A program made the translations under genes and the position numbers. The notes under the pieces are model-generated. The model saw only the letters and a program-made list of their open reading frames with translations, did no database searches and had not been told where the DNA came from. Shown here piece by piece: positions 23,984 through 32,792 of a stretch of 36,800 nucleotides of DNA. The stretch's first letter is position 1; each line of letters opens with the position of its first letter. The stretch comes from JAFLCM01 sp964510955 (GTDB lineage: Bacteria; Planctomycetota; Phycisphaerae; Phycisphaerales; UBA1924), in contig CAZEDW010000039.1 of NCBI GenBank assembly GCA_964510955.1, positions 1 through 36,800 of the forward strand, in the 5' to 3' direction.

Positions 23984-25387
23984 ATGATCGATCTGAAGGC
24001 TCTCAGGGACAACCCCCAGCGATTCCGTGACGGCGCCGCCAAGAAGGGCGTAAGCGTCGACTTTGACCGCCTGCTGGCGCTCGACGAGCAGCGCCGGCGC
24101 CTTCTGACCGAGCAGGAGACGGCGCGGGCCGAGCAGAACCGGCTGGCGAAGGAATCGGGGCCCCTGATCGGCAAGCTGCAGGGGCAGCTCAGGAGCGCGC
24201 CCGCGGACCAGAAGAGCGCGATCGAGGCCCAGATCAACGAGCTCAAGAGCAAGCCCGCCCAGTTGAAGGAGCGGGTACAGGCGCTGGAGGCCGAGGTGTC
24301 GGCGACCGACGCGTCGCTGAACGAGATCGTGCTGACGGTGCCGCTGCCGCCCGACGCCGACGTGCCGGTGGGCAAGGGCAGCGAAGACAACATCGAGCTG
24401 CGGCGCTGGAATCCGCCGGGATTCGACACCTCCAAGAGCTTCGAGTCGCAGCGCGGCTTCAAGCCCCGCACGCACCTGGAGCTGATCGAGAAGCTCGGGC
24501 TGGTGAACTTCGAGCGCGGCGTGAAGATGTCCGGGTCGCGCTCGTATGTGCTCACCGGCGACGGCATGCGCCTGCACCAGGCCGTGCTGCGGTTCGCGCT
24601 GGACTTCATCAGCGACAAGCACGGCTTCACGCCGATCAGCGTTCCGGTGATCGTCCGCGAGGAGTGCATGGTCGGCACGGGGTTCTTCCCGGCGGGGCGC
24701 GAGCAGACGTACCACGTCAACGAGAAGGCCCGCGGCGAGGCGCACGACCTGTTCCTGACCGGCACCGGCGAGGTGGGCCTGATGGGCCTGCACGCCGACG
24801 AGATCATCGATGAGTCGAAACTGCCCTTGAAATACTGCACCGTGAGCACCTGCTTCCGGCGCGAGGCCGGGGCCGCCGGGCGCGACACCGCCGGGCTGTA
24901 CCGCATCCACCAGTTCGACAAGTGCGAGCAGGTGGTGATCTGCAAAGCCGACGAGGCCGAGAGCCGCGCGTGGCACAAGAAAATGATCGGGATCGTCGAG
25001 GAGCTCTTGCAGACGCTGGGGCTGCCATACCGGCTGTTGCAGTGCTGCACGGGCGACCTGGGCGTAAAGAACGCCGACATGATCGATATCGAGAGCTGGA
25101 TGCCGGGCCGCGGAGCACCCGGGCCTGACGGAAGGCCCACGGGCGAGTACGGCGAGACGCACTCGGCCAGCCGTTTGTACGACTACCAGTGCCGGCGCCT
25201 GAACATGCGCTACAAGGGCGAGAGCACGGGCGGCAAGCCGGTGGTGTGCCACTCGCTGAACAACACGGTGCTGGCCAGCCCGCGCGTGCTGATTCCAATT
25301 CTGGAGATGTATCAGAACGCCGACGGGAGCGTGACGGTTCCTGCGGCGCTGCGGGGGTATATGGGGGGGCGGGAGAGGATTGGGTGA
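23984..25387 (+). CDS. serS: Seryl-tRNA synthetase
   Basis: This 467-residue class II aminoacyl-tRNA synthetase charges tRNA-Ser with serine. It starts MIDLKALRDNPQRFRDGAAKKG, the standard SerS N-terminus, followed by the long tRNA-binding coiled coil (about 30-105). The catalytic core has the class II motif 2 region CFRREAGAAGRDTAGLYRIHQFDK and a motif 3 region SLNNTVLASPRVLIPILE. Motif 3 usually reads 'NGSGLAVGRT'; the Arg is retained but the loop differs, a variation seen in some lineages. Length is somewhat above the usual 420-430. Expression appears independent of the cytochrome locus. Confidence 0.96.
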   Translation: MIDLKALRDNPQRFRDGAAKKGVSVDFDRLLALDEQRRRLLTEQETARAEQNRLAKESGPLIGKLQGQLRSAPADQKSAIEAQINELKSKPAQLKERVQALEAEVSATDASLNEIVLTVPLPPDADVPVGKGSEDNIELRRWNPPGFDTSKSFESQRGFKPRTHLELIEKLGLVNFERGVKMSGSRSYVLTGDGMRLHQAVLRFALDFISDKHGFTPISVPVIVREECMVGTGFFPAGREQTYHVNEKARGEAHDLFLTGTGEVGLMGLHADEIIDESKLPLKYCTVSTCFRREAGAAGRDTAGLYRIHQFDKCEQVVICKADEAESRAWHKKMIGIVEELLQTLGLPYRLLQCCTGDLGVKNADMIDIESWMPGRGAPGPDGRPTGEYGETHSASRLYDYQCRRLNMRYKGESTGGKPVVCHSLNNTVLASPRVLIPILEMYQNADGSVTVPAALRGYMGGRERIG

Positions 25388-25434
25388 GCGCCGACGGTCG
25401 TTCCACCGGTCGCCAGCCGATACAGTGACCGCCC

Positions 25435-28400
25435 GTGCCCGATACCCCGGTCCAACTCGGCCTCGCTGACGATGTGGCGATGGCGCGCCACGCCGAAGGG
25501 TTGATGAGCGCCGCGGGGGGCGGGGCGCAGGGGGGCGGGGCCGAGGTGCGCGTGGGGCGGCACGACCGGATGCTGTACGCGACCGACGCGTCGATCTACC
25601 AGGTTGAGCCGCTGGCGGTCGTGATCCCGCGCGACCTGAAGGCGGCGGCGGGCGTGGTGCGGTACTGCGTGGAGAATCGCCTGCCGATTTTGCCGCGCGG
25701 CGGCGGGACTTCGCTGGCCGGGCAGTGCGTGAACCGGGCGGTGGTGATCGATTTTTCGGCGCACTGCAACGGGGTGCTGGGCGAGCCGGCGCTGGGCTCT
25801 GGGGTTCCGCGTGTTGAGGTCGAGCCGGGCATCAGCATCGACGATCTGAACGACAGGCTCCGCCCCACGGGGTTGTTCTTTGCACCCGACCCCGCCACGG
25901 CCCGCCACTGCAACATCGGCGGGGCCATCGGCAACAACGCCGCCGGCACGCGGTCGATCCTGTACGGGCGCACCGCCGAGAACCTGCTGGGCGTCGAGGT
26001 GCTGCTGGCGACGCCCGAGTGCCGAGCGCCGGTGCCGCTGCGGCGCGGGTCGTGCGCGACCGACCCCGTCGCCCGCAGCCTCGGCGAGGGCGTGATCGAC
26101 ATCGTGCGCCGCCACGAGCGGCTGATCCGCGAGCGGTTCCCCAAAACGCTCCGGCGCAACGCGGGGTACGCGCTGGACATGATGCTGGCGAACCTCGACG
26201 AGGCCGCGGCGGCGGGCGTCGACCCGCTGGAAACGCTCAACCTCGCCCACCTGATCTGCGGCTCGGAGGGAACGCTCGGCGTGACCGTGGGGGCCACGCT
26301 GAAGCTGCACCCCATCCCTCAAGCCAAGGGGCTGGCGGTGATCGGCTTTGACACGCTGGAGGCGGCCATCGACGCGGTGGTGCCCATTCTGCCGCTGGGG
26401 CCCAGCGCCGTTGAACTGCTGGACGACATGGTGATCGGCCTGGCGCGGGCGAACACCGAGTACGGCGAGTATGTGAAACTGATGCCGCAGCCGGCGACCG
26501 GGCGTGAGCTGGCGGCGGTGCTGTACGTCGAGTTCTTCTCGAACACCGGGGCGGGCGAGATCGCCGAGAAGTTCGAGCGGCTCCGGGCGCTGACCGCGCG
26601 CGAGCCGGCGTTCGCCGGGGTCGGGTTCGCCGCGTACACCGGCGCCTCGGAGATGGCCCAGGCGCTGAAGCTCCGCAAGGCCGGCGAGCCGCTGCTGCAC
26701 GGCATCCCGGGCAAGCGCAAGCCGCTGGGGTTTGTCGAGGACAACGCCGTGCCGGTGGAGCGGCTGAGCGAGTTCGTACGCGGGTTCAAGCGGATCGTGG
26801 GTGAGGCGGGCACGCGGGCGGCGTTCTGGGCCCACGCCTCGGTCGGCGTGCTGCACGTGCGCCCGCTGCTGGACCTGCGCGACGCAGGCGACCGCGAGCG
26901 GATGGAGAAGATCGCCGTCGAGGTCGCGGACCTGGCGAAGTCACTGGGCGGGGTGATGTCGGGCGAGCACGGCGACGGTCGCGTGCGCGGGCCGCTCTTG
27001 GAGCGCTTCTTCGGCCCCGAGCTGATGGGCGCGTTCCGCGAGGTCAAGACGCTGTTCGACCCGCTCAACCTGCTCAACCCCGGCAACATCGTGGCGCCCG
27101 GGGACATCCACAGCATCCACGAGCGCACCCGCCCGCGCCCCATGGGGCACGACCTTCACGCGGAGCACGTCGAAACGTATTTCGATTACTCGCGTGAGGA
27201 GGGGTTCGACCACGCGGTGGAGCTGTGCAACGGGTCGGGGGTGTGCCGCAAGAAGGTCGGAGGCACGATGTGCCCGTCGTACATGGGCACGCTGGATGAG
27301 CGGCACTCTACCCGTGGGCGGGGCAACGCGCTGCGTCTGGCCATCACCGGCCAACTCGCGTCGCCTCCCCCCCACTCCCCACTCCAGTCTCACCACTCCC
27401 CTCCCCAGTGGAACGACCCCGACACACTGGAGACGCTCAACCTTTGCCTGAGCTGCAAGGCCTGCAAGACCGAGTGTCCGAGCAACGTGGACATCGCCAA
27501 GTACAAGGCCGAGTACCTGGCGCAGTCGTACAAGGCGGCGGGGCGCGTGCCTCTGAAGGCCCGGGTATTTGGGAATGTCCGGGCGCTCAACAGGTTGGGC
27601 TCGGCGCTGGCGCCGCTGTCGAACTGGGTGGCGAACTCGGCGCCGGCGCGGTTTGTCAGCGACCGCGTGCTCGGGCTTTCACCCAAGCGGACGCTACCGG
27701 CGTTTGCGCCGAGCCTGTTCCGGCTCGCACGGCGCGAGTTCAAGGATTCACGGTGGTTGTATTCAGGGCCGTTGCGAACGCTCTCGATAGGGTCCGACCA
27801 GGACGCGGACACTGTGATCCTCTACGCCGACTGCTTCACGTCGTACAATGAGCCGCGCATCGGCCTCGACGCCATCCGAGTGCTCCGTGCGTTCGGATAC
27901 CGCGTGCTGGTGCCGAGGATCGAATGCTGCGGGCGAGCGGCCGTTTCAGTCGGCCTGCTCGACGCGGCAGACTCGATGCGCCAGGTCGCCTCCGGCCAGA
28001 TCGACGGCCTCGCTCAGTTGCATAAGCCCGAAGCCGTGATCGTGTGTGAGCCGTCCTGTCTTTCATCGATCAAGGACGAGTGGCGGTCGCTCAAGACGCT
28101 CGGCCTGCGGCCCGTCGGCTCGCGAGCTCCCGACGACATGACGATCCCGACCAAGGAGTTCCTGGACTATCTCGCCGACCATGCGTTTCTTCCCGAAGAT
28201 TTCCTCGACAAGCATTGGGATTCACACCCGCGCCGTCCCGAGTTTGCAGCGCCAGAGTCAACCCCGGCTGGAAGCCGGGGCCACCAGGAAGGGGGCCACC
28301 AGGACCGGGTCCTCCTCCACGCCCACTGCCACCAGAAGGCGCTCTGGGGCGCGGAAACATCCGCGCGTCTGCTCCGGCGCGTCCTGGGCGACCGGCTCCA

Positions 28401-28629
28401 GGTTCTCGACACCGGCTGCTGCGGCATGGCCGGCTCGTTCGGCTACACCGCCGATCGCTACGACCTTTCGATGAAGATCGGCGAGCTGACGCTGTTCCCG
28501 CAGCTGCGCGAGCGGCCGGGCGCCGCGGTCGTCGCCCCGGGAACGAGTTGCCGGCACCAGATCCACGACGGTGTCGCCCGGCGGGCGCTGCACCCGATCG
28601 AGCTGGTCGCCCGCATGCTGAAGGGTTGA
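25435..28629 (+). CDS. FAD- and Fe-S-containing D-2-hydroxyglutarate dehydrogenase-like protein (YdiJ type)
   Basis: This 1064-residue fusion starts at a GTG. Domains: an FAD-binding PCMH fold (about 45-290; PRGGGTSLAGQCVN at 88-100, IGGAIGNNAAGTRS), a FAD-oxidase C-terminal domain (about 295-560; SGEHGDGRVRGPL), two Fe-S motifs (CNGSGVCRKKVGGTMCPS near 597 and CLSCKACKTECPSN near 671) and two Cys-rich CCG domains (YADCFTSYN/IECCG near 797-829, and HAHCHQK/TGCCGMAGSFGY near 962-992). This architecture matches YdiJ-type enzymes, which oxidise D-2-hydroxy acids such as D-2-hydroxyglutarate and pass electrons through Fe-S clusters. Two in-frame low-complexity insertions (27364-27407 and 28262-28304) interrupt otherwise conserved stretches. 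The physiological electron acceptor is not evident. Confidence 0.92.
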   Translation: MPDTPVQLGLADDVAMARHAEGLMSAAGGGAQGGGAEVRVGRHDRMLYATDASIYQVEPLAVVIPRDLKAAAGVVRYCVENRLPILPRGGGTSLAGQCVNRAVVIDFSAHCNGVLGEPALGSGVPRVEVEPGISIDDLNDRLRPTGLFFAPDPATARHCNIGGAIGNNAAGTRSILYGRTAENLLGVEVLLATPECRAPVPLRRGSCATDPVARSLGEGVIDIVRRHERLIRERFPKTLRRNAGYALDMMLANLDEAAAAGVDPLETLNLAHLICGSEGTLGVTVGATLKLHPIPQAKGLAVIGFDTLEAAIDAVVPILPLGPSAVELLDDMVIGLARANTEYGEYVKLMPQPATGRELAAVLYVEFFSNTGAGEIAEKFERLRALTAREPAFAGVGFAAYTGASEMAQALKLRKAGEPLLHGIPGKRKPLGFVEDNAVPVERLSEFVRGFKRIVGEAGTRAAFWAHASVGVLHVRPLLDLRDAGDRERMEKIAVEVADLAKSLGGVMSGEHGDGRVRGPLLERFFGPELMGAFREVKTLFDPLNLLNPGNIVAPGDIHSIHERTRPRPMGHDLHAEHVETYFDYSREEGFDHAVELCNGSGVCRKKVGGTMCPSYMGTLDERHSTRGRGNALRLAITGQLASPPPHSPLQSHHSPPQWNDPDTLETLNLCLSCKACKTECPSNVDIAKYKAEYLAQSYKAAGRVPLKARVFGNVRALNRLGSALAPLSNWVANSAPARFVSDRVLGLSPKRTLPAFAPSLFRLARREFKDSRWLYSGPLRTLSIGSDQDADTVILYADCFTSYNEPRIGLDAIRVLRAFGYRVLVPRIECCGRAAVSVGLLDAADSMRQVASGQIDGLAQLHKPEAVIVCEPSCLSSIKDEWRSLKTLGLRPVGSRAPDDMTIPTKEFLDYLADHAFLPEDFLDKHWDSHPRRPEFAAPESTPAGSRGHQEGGHQDRVLLHAHCHQKALWGAETSARLLRRVLGDRLQVLDTGCCGMAGSFGYTADRYDLSMKIGELTLFPQLRERPGAAVVAPGTSCRHQIHDGVARRALHPIELVARMLKG
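27364..27407 (+). repeat. C-rich low-complexity insert within a coding region
   Basis: A run of CACTCCCC-like units encodes SPPPHSPLQSHHSPPQ inside the YdiJ-like protein, between the first Fe-S motif region and the conserved DTLETLNLCLSCKAC segment. Relatives are expected to have a shorter linker here. It is in frame and probably a surface loop. Confidence 0.5.
28262..28304. repeat. REP-like palindrome plus direct repeat embedded in a coding region
   Basis: CCCCGGCT-GGA-AGCCGGGG (28262-28280) is a perfect eight-base inverted repeat, followed by two copies of GGGGCCACCAGGA (28277-28289 and 28292-28304). It adds an in-frame TPAGSRGHQEGGHQ stretch to the YdiJ-like protein just before the conserved HAHCHQK. 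Its structure suggests a dispersed palindromic repeat that inserted into the gene. Confidence 0.6.
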
Positions 28630-28637
28630 CGCGCGGC

Positions 28638-30332
28638 TTACTGCGGCGAGTTGACCCGCAGCGACAGCGGCTTGGACTCTGCCGAGATGCCGCCGGCGAG
28701 ATCGGCCTGGCGCACCGTGGCGGTGTGCTGGCCGAGCGTCATGGGCTGGCTGAGCGCCAGAGACCACACGCCCTTGTCGTCAACGATCACCGACTGCACC
28801 TCGACGCCGTCGATGGTGAGGGTGATGGTGTTGCCCTTACCGGCCTTGCCGGTGAAGGTCGGCGCTGGGTTGGTGGTCTGCAGGACGCCGCCGACGGTCT
28901 TGCCCTTGTCGGTCTTGATGAGGTCGGGCTTGGCGGGCGCGGTGGGCGGCTTGAGAAGCTGGACCTCGAGCGGGGCTGAGACCTTGGACACGTTGCCGGC
29001 GGTGTCCATCTGGACCGCGCCGAACTTCACCTTGCCGGGCTTGGGCGCGGTGAGGGTGAAGGTCCAGGTGCCGTTCTCGTCGGCCTGCACGCTGGAGGCG
29101 TTGGCGCCCTTGCCGTTGACGGTCATCAGCACGCGGGCCAGGGGCTCGCTGGTGCCGGTGAAGGTGAGCTGCGAAGCGCCGGTGATGTTGTCGTCGGGCG
29201 ACGGGCCGGTGTCGCTCTCGGGGGTGAGGTCCGGGGTCGAGGGCGGCGTGGGCGCGGTGGTGTCCACCGTCAGCATGAGGAACTGGGTGCGGTCGCTCTC
29301 GGTCTGGCCGTTGAACTGCGAGGCGGTGATGGGGTAGTCGCCGTCGTCGAGCTTGGAGTTGCCCTTGGCCTTGAGCGTGAGCTGCGGCCCGCCGGCGACG
29401 CCCTCGGCGATGAGCTTGCCGGCGGCGTAGATGCGGACGAACTGGCCGGTGTTGCAGCCGGAGACCAGGAAGCTCGGTGCCAGCGACGCCTTGGAGTTGT
29501 TGAATCGCGTGCGGAACACGTCGTTGAGGAAGGTGCCGCCCACGCCCTCGTCGGTCGCGGCATCGAAGAACGGGACGACGTCGGACGGCGGGTTGACGGG
29601 GCCGCCGCCGGTGAAGTCGGGCTTCTTGGGGCCGATCACGAAGGTTGCTGGGCGCTGCACCTGCGTCGGGTTCCGGTACCCAAGCACGTACTGGCCCTGG
29701 TTGAGCGTCAGCTCGCCGCTGGCGGAGCCGGTCTGCAGGTCGGTGAAGATCTGGGCCCCGCCGACGGGCGTGAACTGCAGCCCGGCGGCGAACTTGTTGG
29801 CCTCGCCGGGCGTGAGGATGAAGGCCTGCAGCCCCTCGCCGACGGAAGCGAAGATCAGCGTCTCGCCCGGGTTCACGCTGAAGGGCGTTGCGGTTCGCTG
29901 ACCCGGCAGCACCTGGATCGTGTCGGCGGCGCGCACCGCCTGGATGTTCGTCGCGGTGATGATCCGGAAGCCGTAGTCCAGCGGGGTTTCGCCGGTGCTC
30001 TTGACCCCCACGGTGTAGCTGCCGGGCGAGAGCGAGATGGTCTGGCGACCGGACTGGTTGCGGAAGCCGCCCAGGGTGGTGAAGTTCCCGCCGCCCTGGA
30101 AGACGCTGAACTGTGCCGGCGTGAGGATGAACGCGTCACCGACGTTGTCGCTGGTGAACAGGAAGTACACCGTGTCGGCGGCGGTGACGGTGAAATCAAA
30201 CTTGGTCACCTGGCCGGAGAGAAGCGACACGCCGTTAGTGAACGACGGGTAGACATTCTCGGCGAGCGCGGGGCCCGCGGGCCCGACGGTGAGAGCGCCG
30301 CACAGCAAAAAGACGGTTTTCAAGCCTCGCAT
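28638..30332 (-). CDS. Secreted Ig-like repeat protein
   Basis: This 564-residue protein has a signal peptide (MRGLKTVFLLCGALTVGPAGPALA, cleavage after about residue 24). The first half holds two related beta segments (for example DNVGDAFILTPAQFSVFQGG and EGLQAFILTPGEANKFAAG), suggesting an internal duplication. The second half has Ig-like domains of bacterial adhesin type (DTTAPTPPSTPDLTPESDTG, ITGASQLTFTGTSEPLARV, WTFTLTAPKPG, TFTGKAGKGNTITLTIDG). Such modules usually make long surface stalks. There is no PEP-CTERM or other anchor at the C-terminus (SLRVNSPQ). The ATG at 30332 is set by the signal peptide. It converges on the flavoprotein gene with an eight-base gap. Confidence 0.85.
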   Translation of the reverse strand: MRGLKTVFLLCGALTVGPAGPALAENVYPSFTNGVSLLSGQVTKFDFTVTAADTVYFLFTSDNVGDAFILTPAQFSVFQGGGNFTTLGGFRNQSGRQTISLSPGSYTVGVKSTGETPLDYGFRIITATNIQAVRAADTIQVLPGQRTATPFSVNPGETLIFASVGEGLQAFILTPGEANKFAAGLQFTPVGGAQIFTDLQTGSASGELTLNQGQYVLGYRNPTQVQRPATFVIGPKKPDFTGGGPVNPPSDVVPFFDAATDEGVGGTFLNDVFRTRFNNSKASLAPSFLVSGCNTGQFVRIYAAGKLIAEGVAGGPQLTLKAKGNSKLDDGDYPITASQFNGQTESDRTQFLMLTVDTTAPTPPSTPDLTPESDTGPSPDDNITGASQLTFTGTSEPLARVLMTVNGKGANASSVQADENGTWTFTLTAPKPGKVKFGAVQMDTAGNVSKVSAPLEVQLLKPPTAPAKPDLIKTDKGKTVGGVLQTTNPAPTFTGKAGKGNTITLTIDGVEVQSVIVDDKGVWSLALSQPMTLGQHTATVRQADLAGGISAESKPLSLRVNSPQ

Positions 30333-30568
30333 CGGGCGGTTCCTTCTGGGTGTTCCCTGGACGCCGGATCGTAGACGCCGGGCGGCCGCGCTTCTTCCGC
30401 GGTTGCGGCGGTTTGGTTCCGAGGGGTCAGTGGGTTGGATGCAACGGCGCTCGGCGGGTTCACGCCCCTGGCGCCCGGTGCGTGTCTCGGACGTGTCTGC
30501 AGGCGGCCCTGCCGGGTACGGATTGTGTCTGGACACCGTGGGATCGGCGCGGCACGGGCGGGTGGCGC

Positions 30569-30599
30569 AAAAAAAACCCGCCGAGCTTGTGCCGGCGGG
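30569..30599 (-). terminator. Rho-independent terminator of the PEP-CTERM gene
   Basis: On the minus strand CCCGCCG pairs with CGGCGGG (arms 30593-30599 and 30577-30583), followed by eight T residues (30576-30569). It lies 23 bases past the stop of the gene at 30622. Confidence 0.9.
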
Positions 30600-30621
30600 C
30601 GTCGGGGTTGTTTGATCGCGA

Positions 30622-31308
30622 TCAGTTCCTGCGCCGGCGGGTCAGCGCCAGCGCGCCGGTCACGCCCAGCATCGCCGCGCCGGGGGTGGGGAGCATGGTC
30701 ACCGCGTCGACCTCGCAGTCGTCGCTGCCGTACTCGTAGTTCCCCTGGCGCAAGCCGGAGGTCATCGAGATGAGGCTGTAGGACTGGGCGAACAGCCAGC
30801 GGCTCGAGCCGTCGTCCTCGATCGAGTCGGGGCTCCAGCCCTGCTCGTAGACCTCAACCAGCGTGCCGAGCGTCCAGTTGATGCCGTCGTTCGAGCCCCA
30901 GAGCATGACTTCAAGCGACTCTTCGGGGAGCGGCGTGTGGTCGATGCTGGGGTGAACGATGAACTCCAGGCCGCTGATGGGCCAGGCGTACTTGATGCCG
31001 GTGGCGGGGTCGTTGTACGGCCCGCCGCCGCCGTGGACCCAGTGGAAGTCGGTGGTCTCGCCCGCGGGCGCCCCCTCGCCGGTGGGGATGGTGTAGTCGT
31101 ACCCGGTGCTGGCGGTTTCAAACGGGGTGTTCTGGTAGCCGGTGTCCGCGAAGCCGCCGAGGCACGTGCCGAACACGCCGATCGGCGCCAGCCCGGGGTT
31201 GTCGATCGCGCCCAGCGCGGCGCACACGCCGGCGTAGTCGGCACGGGCGCCGGCGGCGAGCGAACCGGCGGCGACAACACCCGCCGCGAAACACGTCAAA
31301 GTACGCAT
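30622..31308 (-). CDS. PEP-CTERM-like sorting-signal protein
   Basis: This 228-residue exported protein starts MRTLTCFAAGVVAAGSLAAGARA, a signal peptide, and ends LPTPGAAMLGVTGALALTRRRRN, the PEP-CTERM-type tail of motif, helix and Arg cluster. The body has TTDFHWVHGGGG, GIKYAWPISGLEFIVHPS and SLEVMLWGSNDGINWTLGTL, reading as a single beta-sandwich domain of unknown ligand. It probably goes to the cell surface or matrix through exosortase. It is unrelated in sequence to the PEP-CTERM protein at 0.7 kb except for the tail. It has its own terminator. The ATG at 31308 is fixed by the signal peptide. Confidence 0.88.
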   Translation of the reverse strand: MRTLTCFAAGVVAAGSLAAGARADYAGVCAALGAIDNPGLAPIGVFGTCLGGFADTGYQNTPFETASTGYDYTIPTGEGAPAGETTDFHWVHGGGGPYNDPATGIKYAWPISGLEFIVHPSIDHTPLPEESLEVMLWGSNDGINWTLGTLVEVYEQGWSPDSIEDDGSSRWLFAQSYSLISMTSGLRQGNYEYGSDDCEVDAVTMLPTPGAAMLGVTGALALTRRRRN

Positions 31309-31523
31309 GGTTTCAAACTCCTTTTCCAAGTGCGATTGACTCAAAGCCGCCGTTTCCGGCGGGCCTTTACCGCCCGAAACATACCCCAGGACCCGCTGAA
31401 ACCAAGCGAAATGCCGGCGAAACGCCCAGATCCTCGAACTTGCTCCGCGTCCGGCGCCACCTCGGTGTGGGTGGGTGGCGTTCAGGCCCGATAGCTTGAG
31501 CCCAGCGGTCCTAGCATCGACCA

Positions 31524-32660
31524 GTGACCGAACGTCCACCAAACATCGTCGGCGAGTACCCGAGCGCCATCGCCACCGGCCCGGTGCGCGGCCGGGCCAC
31601 CCAGATCAACCCGCCCAACCGTTTCGAGCCGGTCTCGCTGCACGTGCTCGGCGAGCACCTCGACGAGATCGCCGTGGAGCACCCCGGCGGCGTGCAGGTG
31701 CCGACGCGCGTGTACCGCGACAACGCGCGCACCGTCATCAACCCGGTGGATTCGGAGGACCTGCACTTCAAGTGGTCGCTCAACCCGTACCGCGGCTGCG
31801 AGCACGGGTGCGTGTACTGCTACGCGCGTCCCACCCACGAGACCTTCGGGCTTTCGTGCGGCCTGGACTTCGAGACCAGGCTGTTCGCCAAGACCGACGC
31901 GCCCGAGCTGCTGCGTCGGGAACTGGCAAGGCCCGGCTGGAAGGGCGAGCCGATCATGATGGGCGGCGTGACCGACTGCTACCAGCCCGTCGAGCGCTCG
32001 CTGAAGATCACGCGGAGGTGCCTGGAGGTTATGGCCGGGTGCCGCCAGCCGGTGTCGTTTGTGACCAAGAGCAGCCTGGTGACGCGGGACATCGACGTGC
32101 TGAAGGAGCTCGCCGCGCACAACGCGCTGAGCGTCTGCCTGAGCGTGACGACGCTGGACAATCAACTGGCGCGCAAGATGGAGCCACGCGCCAGCGCGCC
32201 GCGCGAGCGGCTCGACGCCATGAAACGGCTCGCGGACGCCGGCCTGCCCGTGACCGTGATGGTCGCGCCGATCATCCCCGCCATCAACGACCATGAGGTC
32301 CCGGCGATCCTGAAGGCCGCCGGCGAGCACGGCGCGACCGGGGCCGGCTATGTGATGCTCCGCCTGCCGCACCAGATCAAGGACCTTTACCTCGACTGGC
32401 TGCGCCGCGAGTTCCCCGACCGCGCCGCCCACGCGGAGAACCAGCTCCGCGAGATGCGCGGCGGCGAGCTGTACGACGCACGCTGGCGCGTCCGGCAGCG
32501 GGGCGAGGGGGCGAGGGCGGTGCAGATCGCGCAGACGTTCAAGCTGTTCAAGAAGAAATGCCACCTCGACGAGCGGGGCGTGGGGCTCAACGGGCCCCGG
32601 GGCGCCTTCGTCAGGCCAACGGTGGTGCGGGAGCGGGGGCAGCTGGGCCTGTTCGGGTAG
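31524..32660 (+). CDS. Radical SAM protein of the PA0069/Rv2578c type
   Basis: This 378-residue protein starts at a GTG. It has a radical SAM cluster motif CEHGCVYC (Cys92, Cys96, Cys99) following SLNPYRGC, then YARPTHETFGLSCGLDFET, the signature of the PA0069 family of spore-photoproduct-lyase-like proteins. Further family segments are FAKTDAPELLRREL, GGVTDCYQPVE and VMVAPIIPAINDHE. The [4Fe-4S] cluster and S-adenosylmethionine would generate a radical; the substrate of this family is not established. It is cytoplasmic, with no operon partners, and its C-terminus (RERGQLGLFG) is complete. Confidence 0.93.
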   Translation: MTERPPNIVGEYPSAIATGPVRGRATQINPPNRFEPVSLHVLGEHLDEIAVEHPGGVQVPTRVYRDNARTVINPVDSEDLHFKWSLNPYRGCEHGCVYCYARPTHETFGLSCGLDFETRLFAKTDAPELLRRELARPGWKGEPIMMGGVTDCYQPVERSLKITRRCLEVMAGCRQPVSFVTKSSLVTRDIDVLKELAAHNALSVCLSVTTLDNQLARKMEPRASAPRERLDAMKRLADAGLPVTVMVAPIIPAINDHEVPAILKAAGEHGATGAGYVMLRLPHQIKDLYLDWLRREFPDRAAHAENQLREMRGGELYDARWRVRQRGEGARAVQIAQTFKLFKKKCHLDERGVGLNGPRGAFVRPTVVRERGQLGLFG

Positions 32661-32706
32661 GCCGCGCGGCCGGCGCGCCAACATCGACCGCTGAGGCTGA
32701 AACAAC

Positions 32707-32737
32707 AAAAAAGCGAGCGCCGGTTCGCGGCGCTCGC
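32707..32737 (-). terminator. Rho-independent terminator of the M16 peptidase operon
   Basis: GCGAGCGCC (32713-32721) pairs perfectly with GGCGCTCGC (32729-32737). Read on the minus strand it is followed by six T residues (32712-32707), 55 bases past the stop of the M16 gene. It is not T-rich on the plus side. Confidence 0.9.
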
Positions 32738-32792
32738 TGGGTTGATGCGACTGTGTTGGCGCGCCACGCGCGATGGCGCGCGGGCGGGCCGG

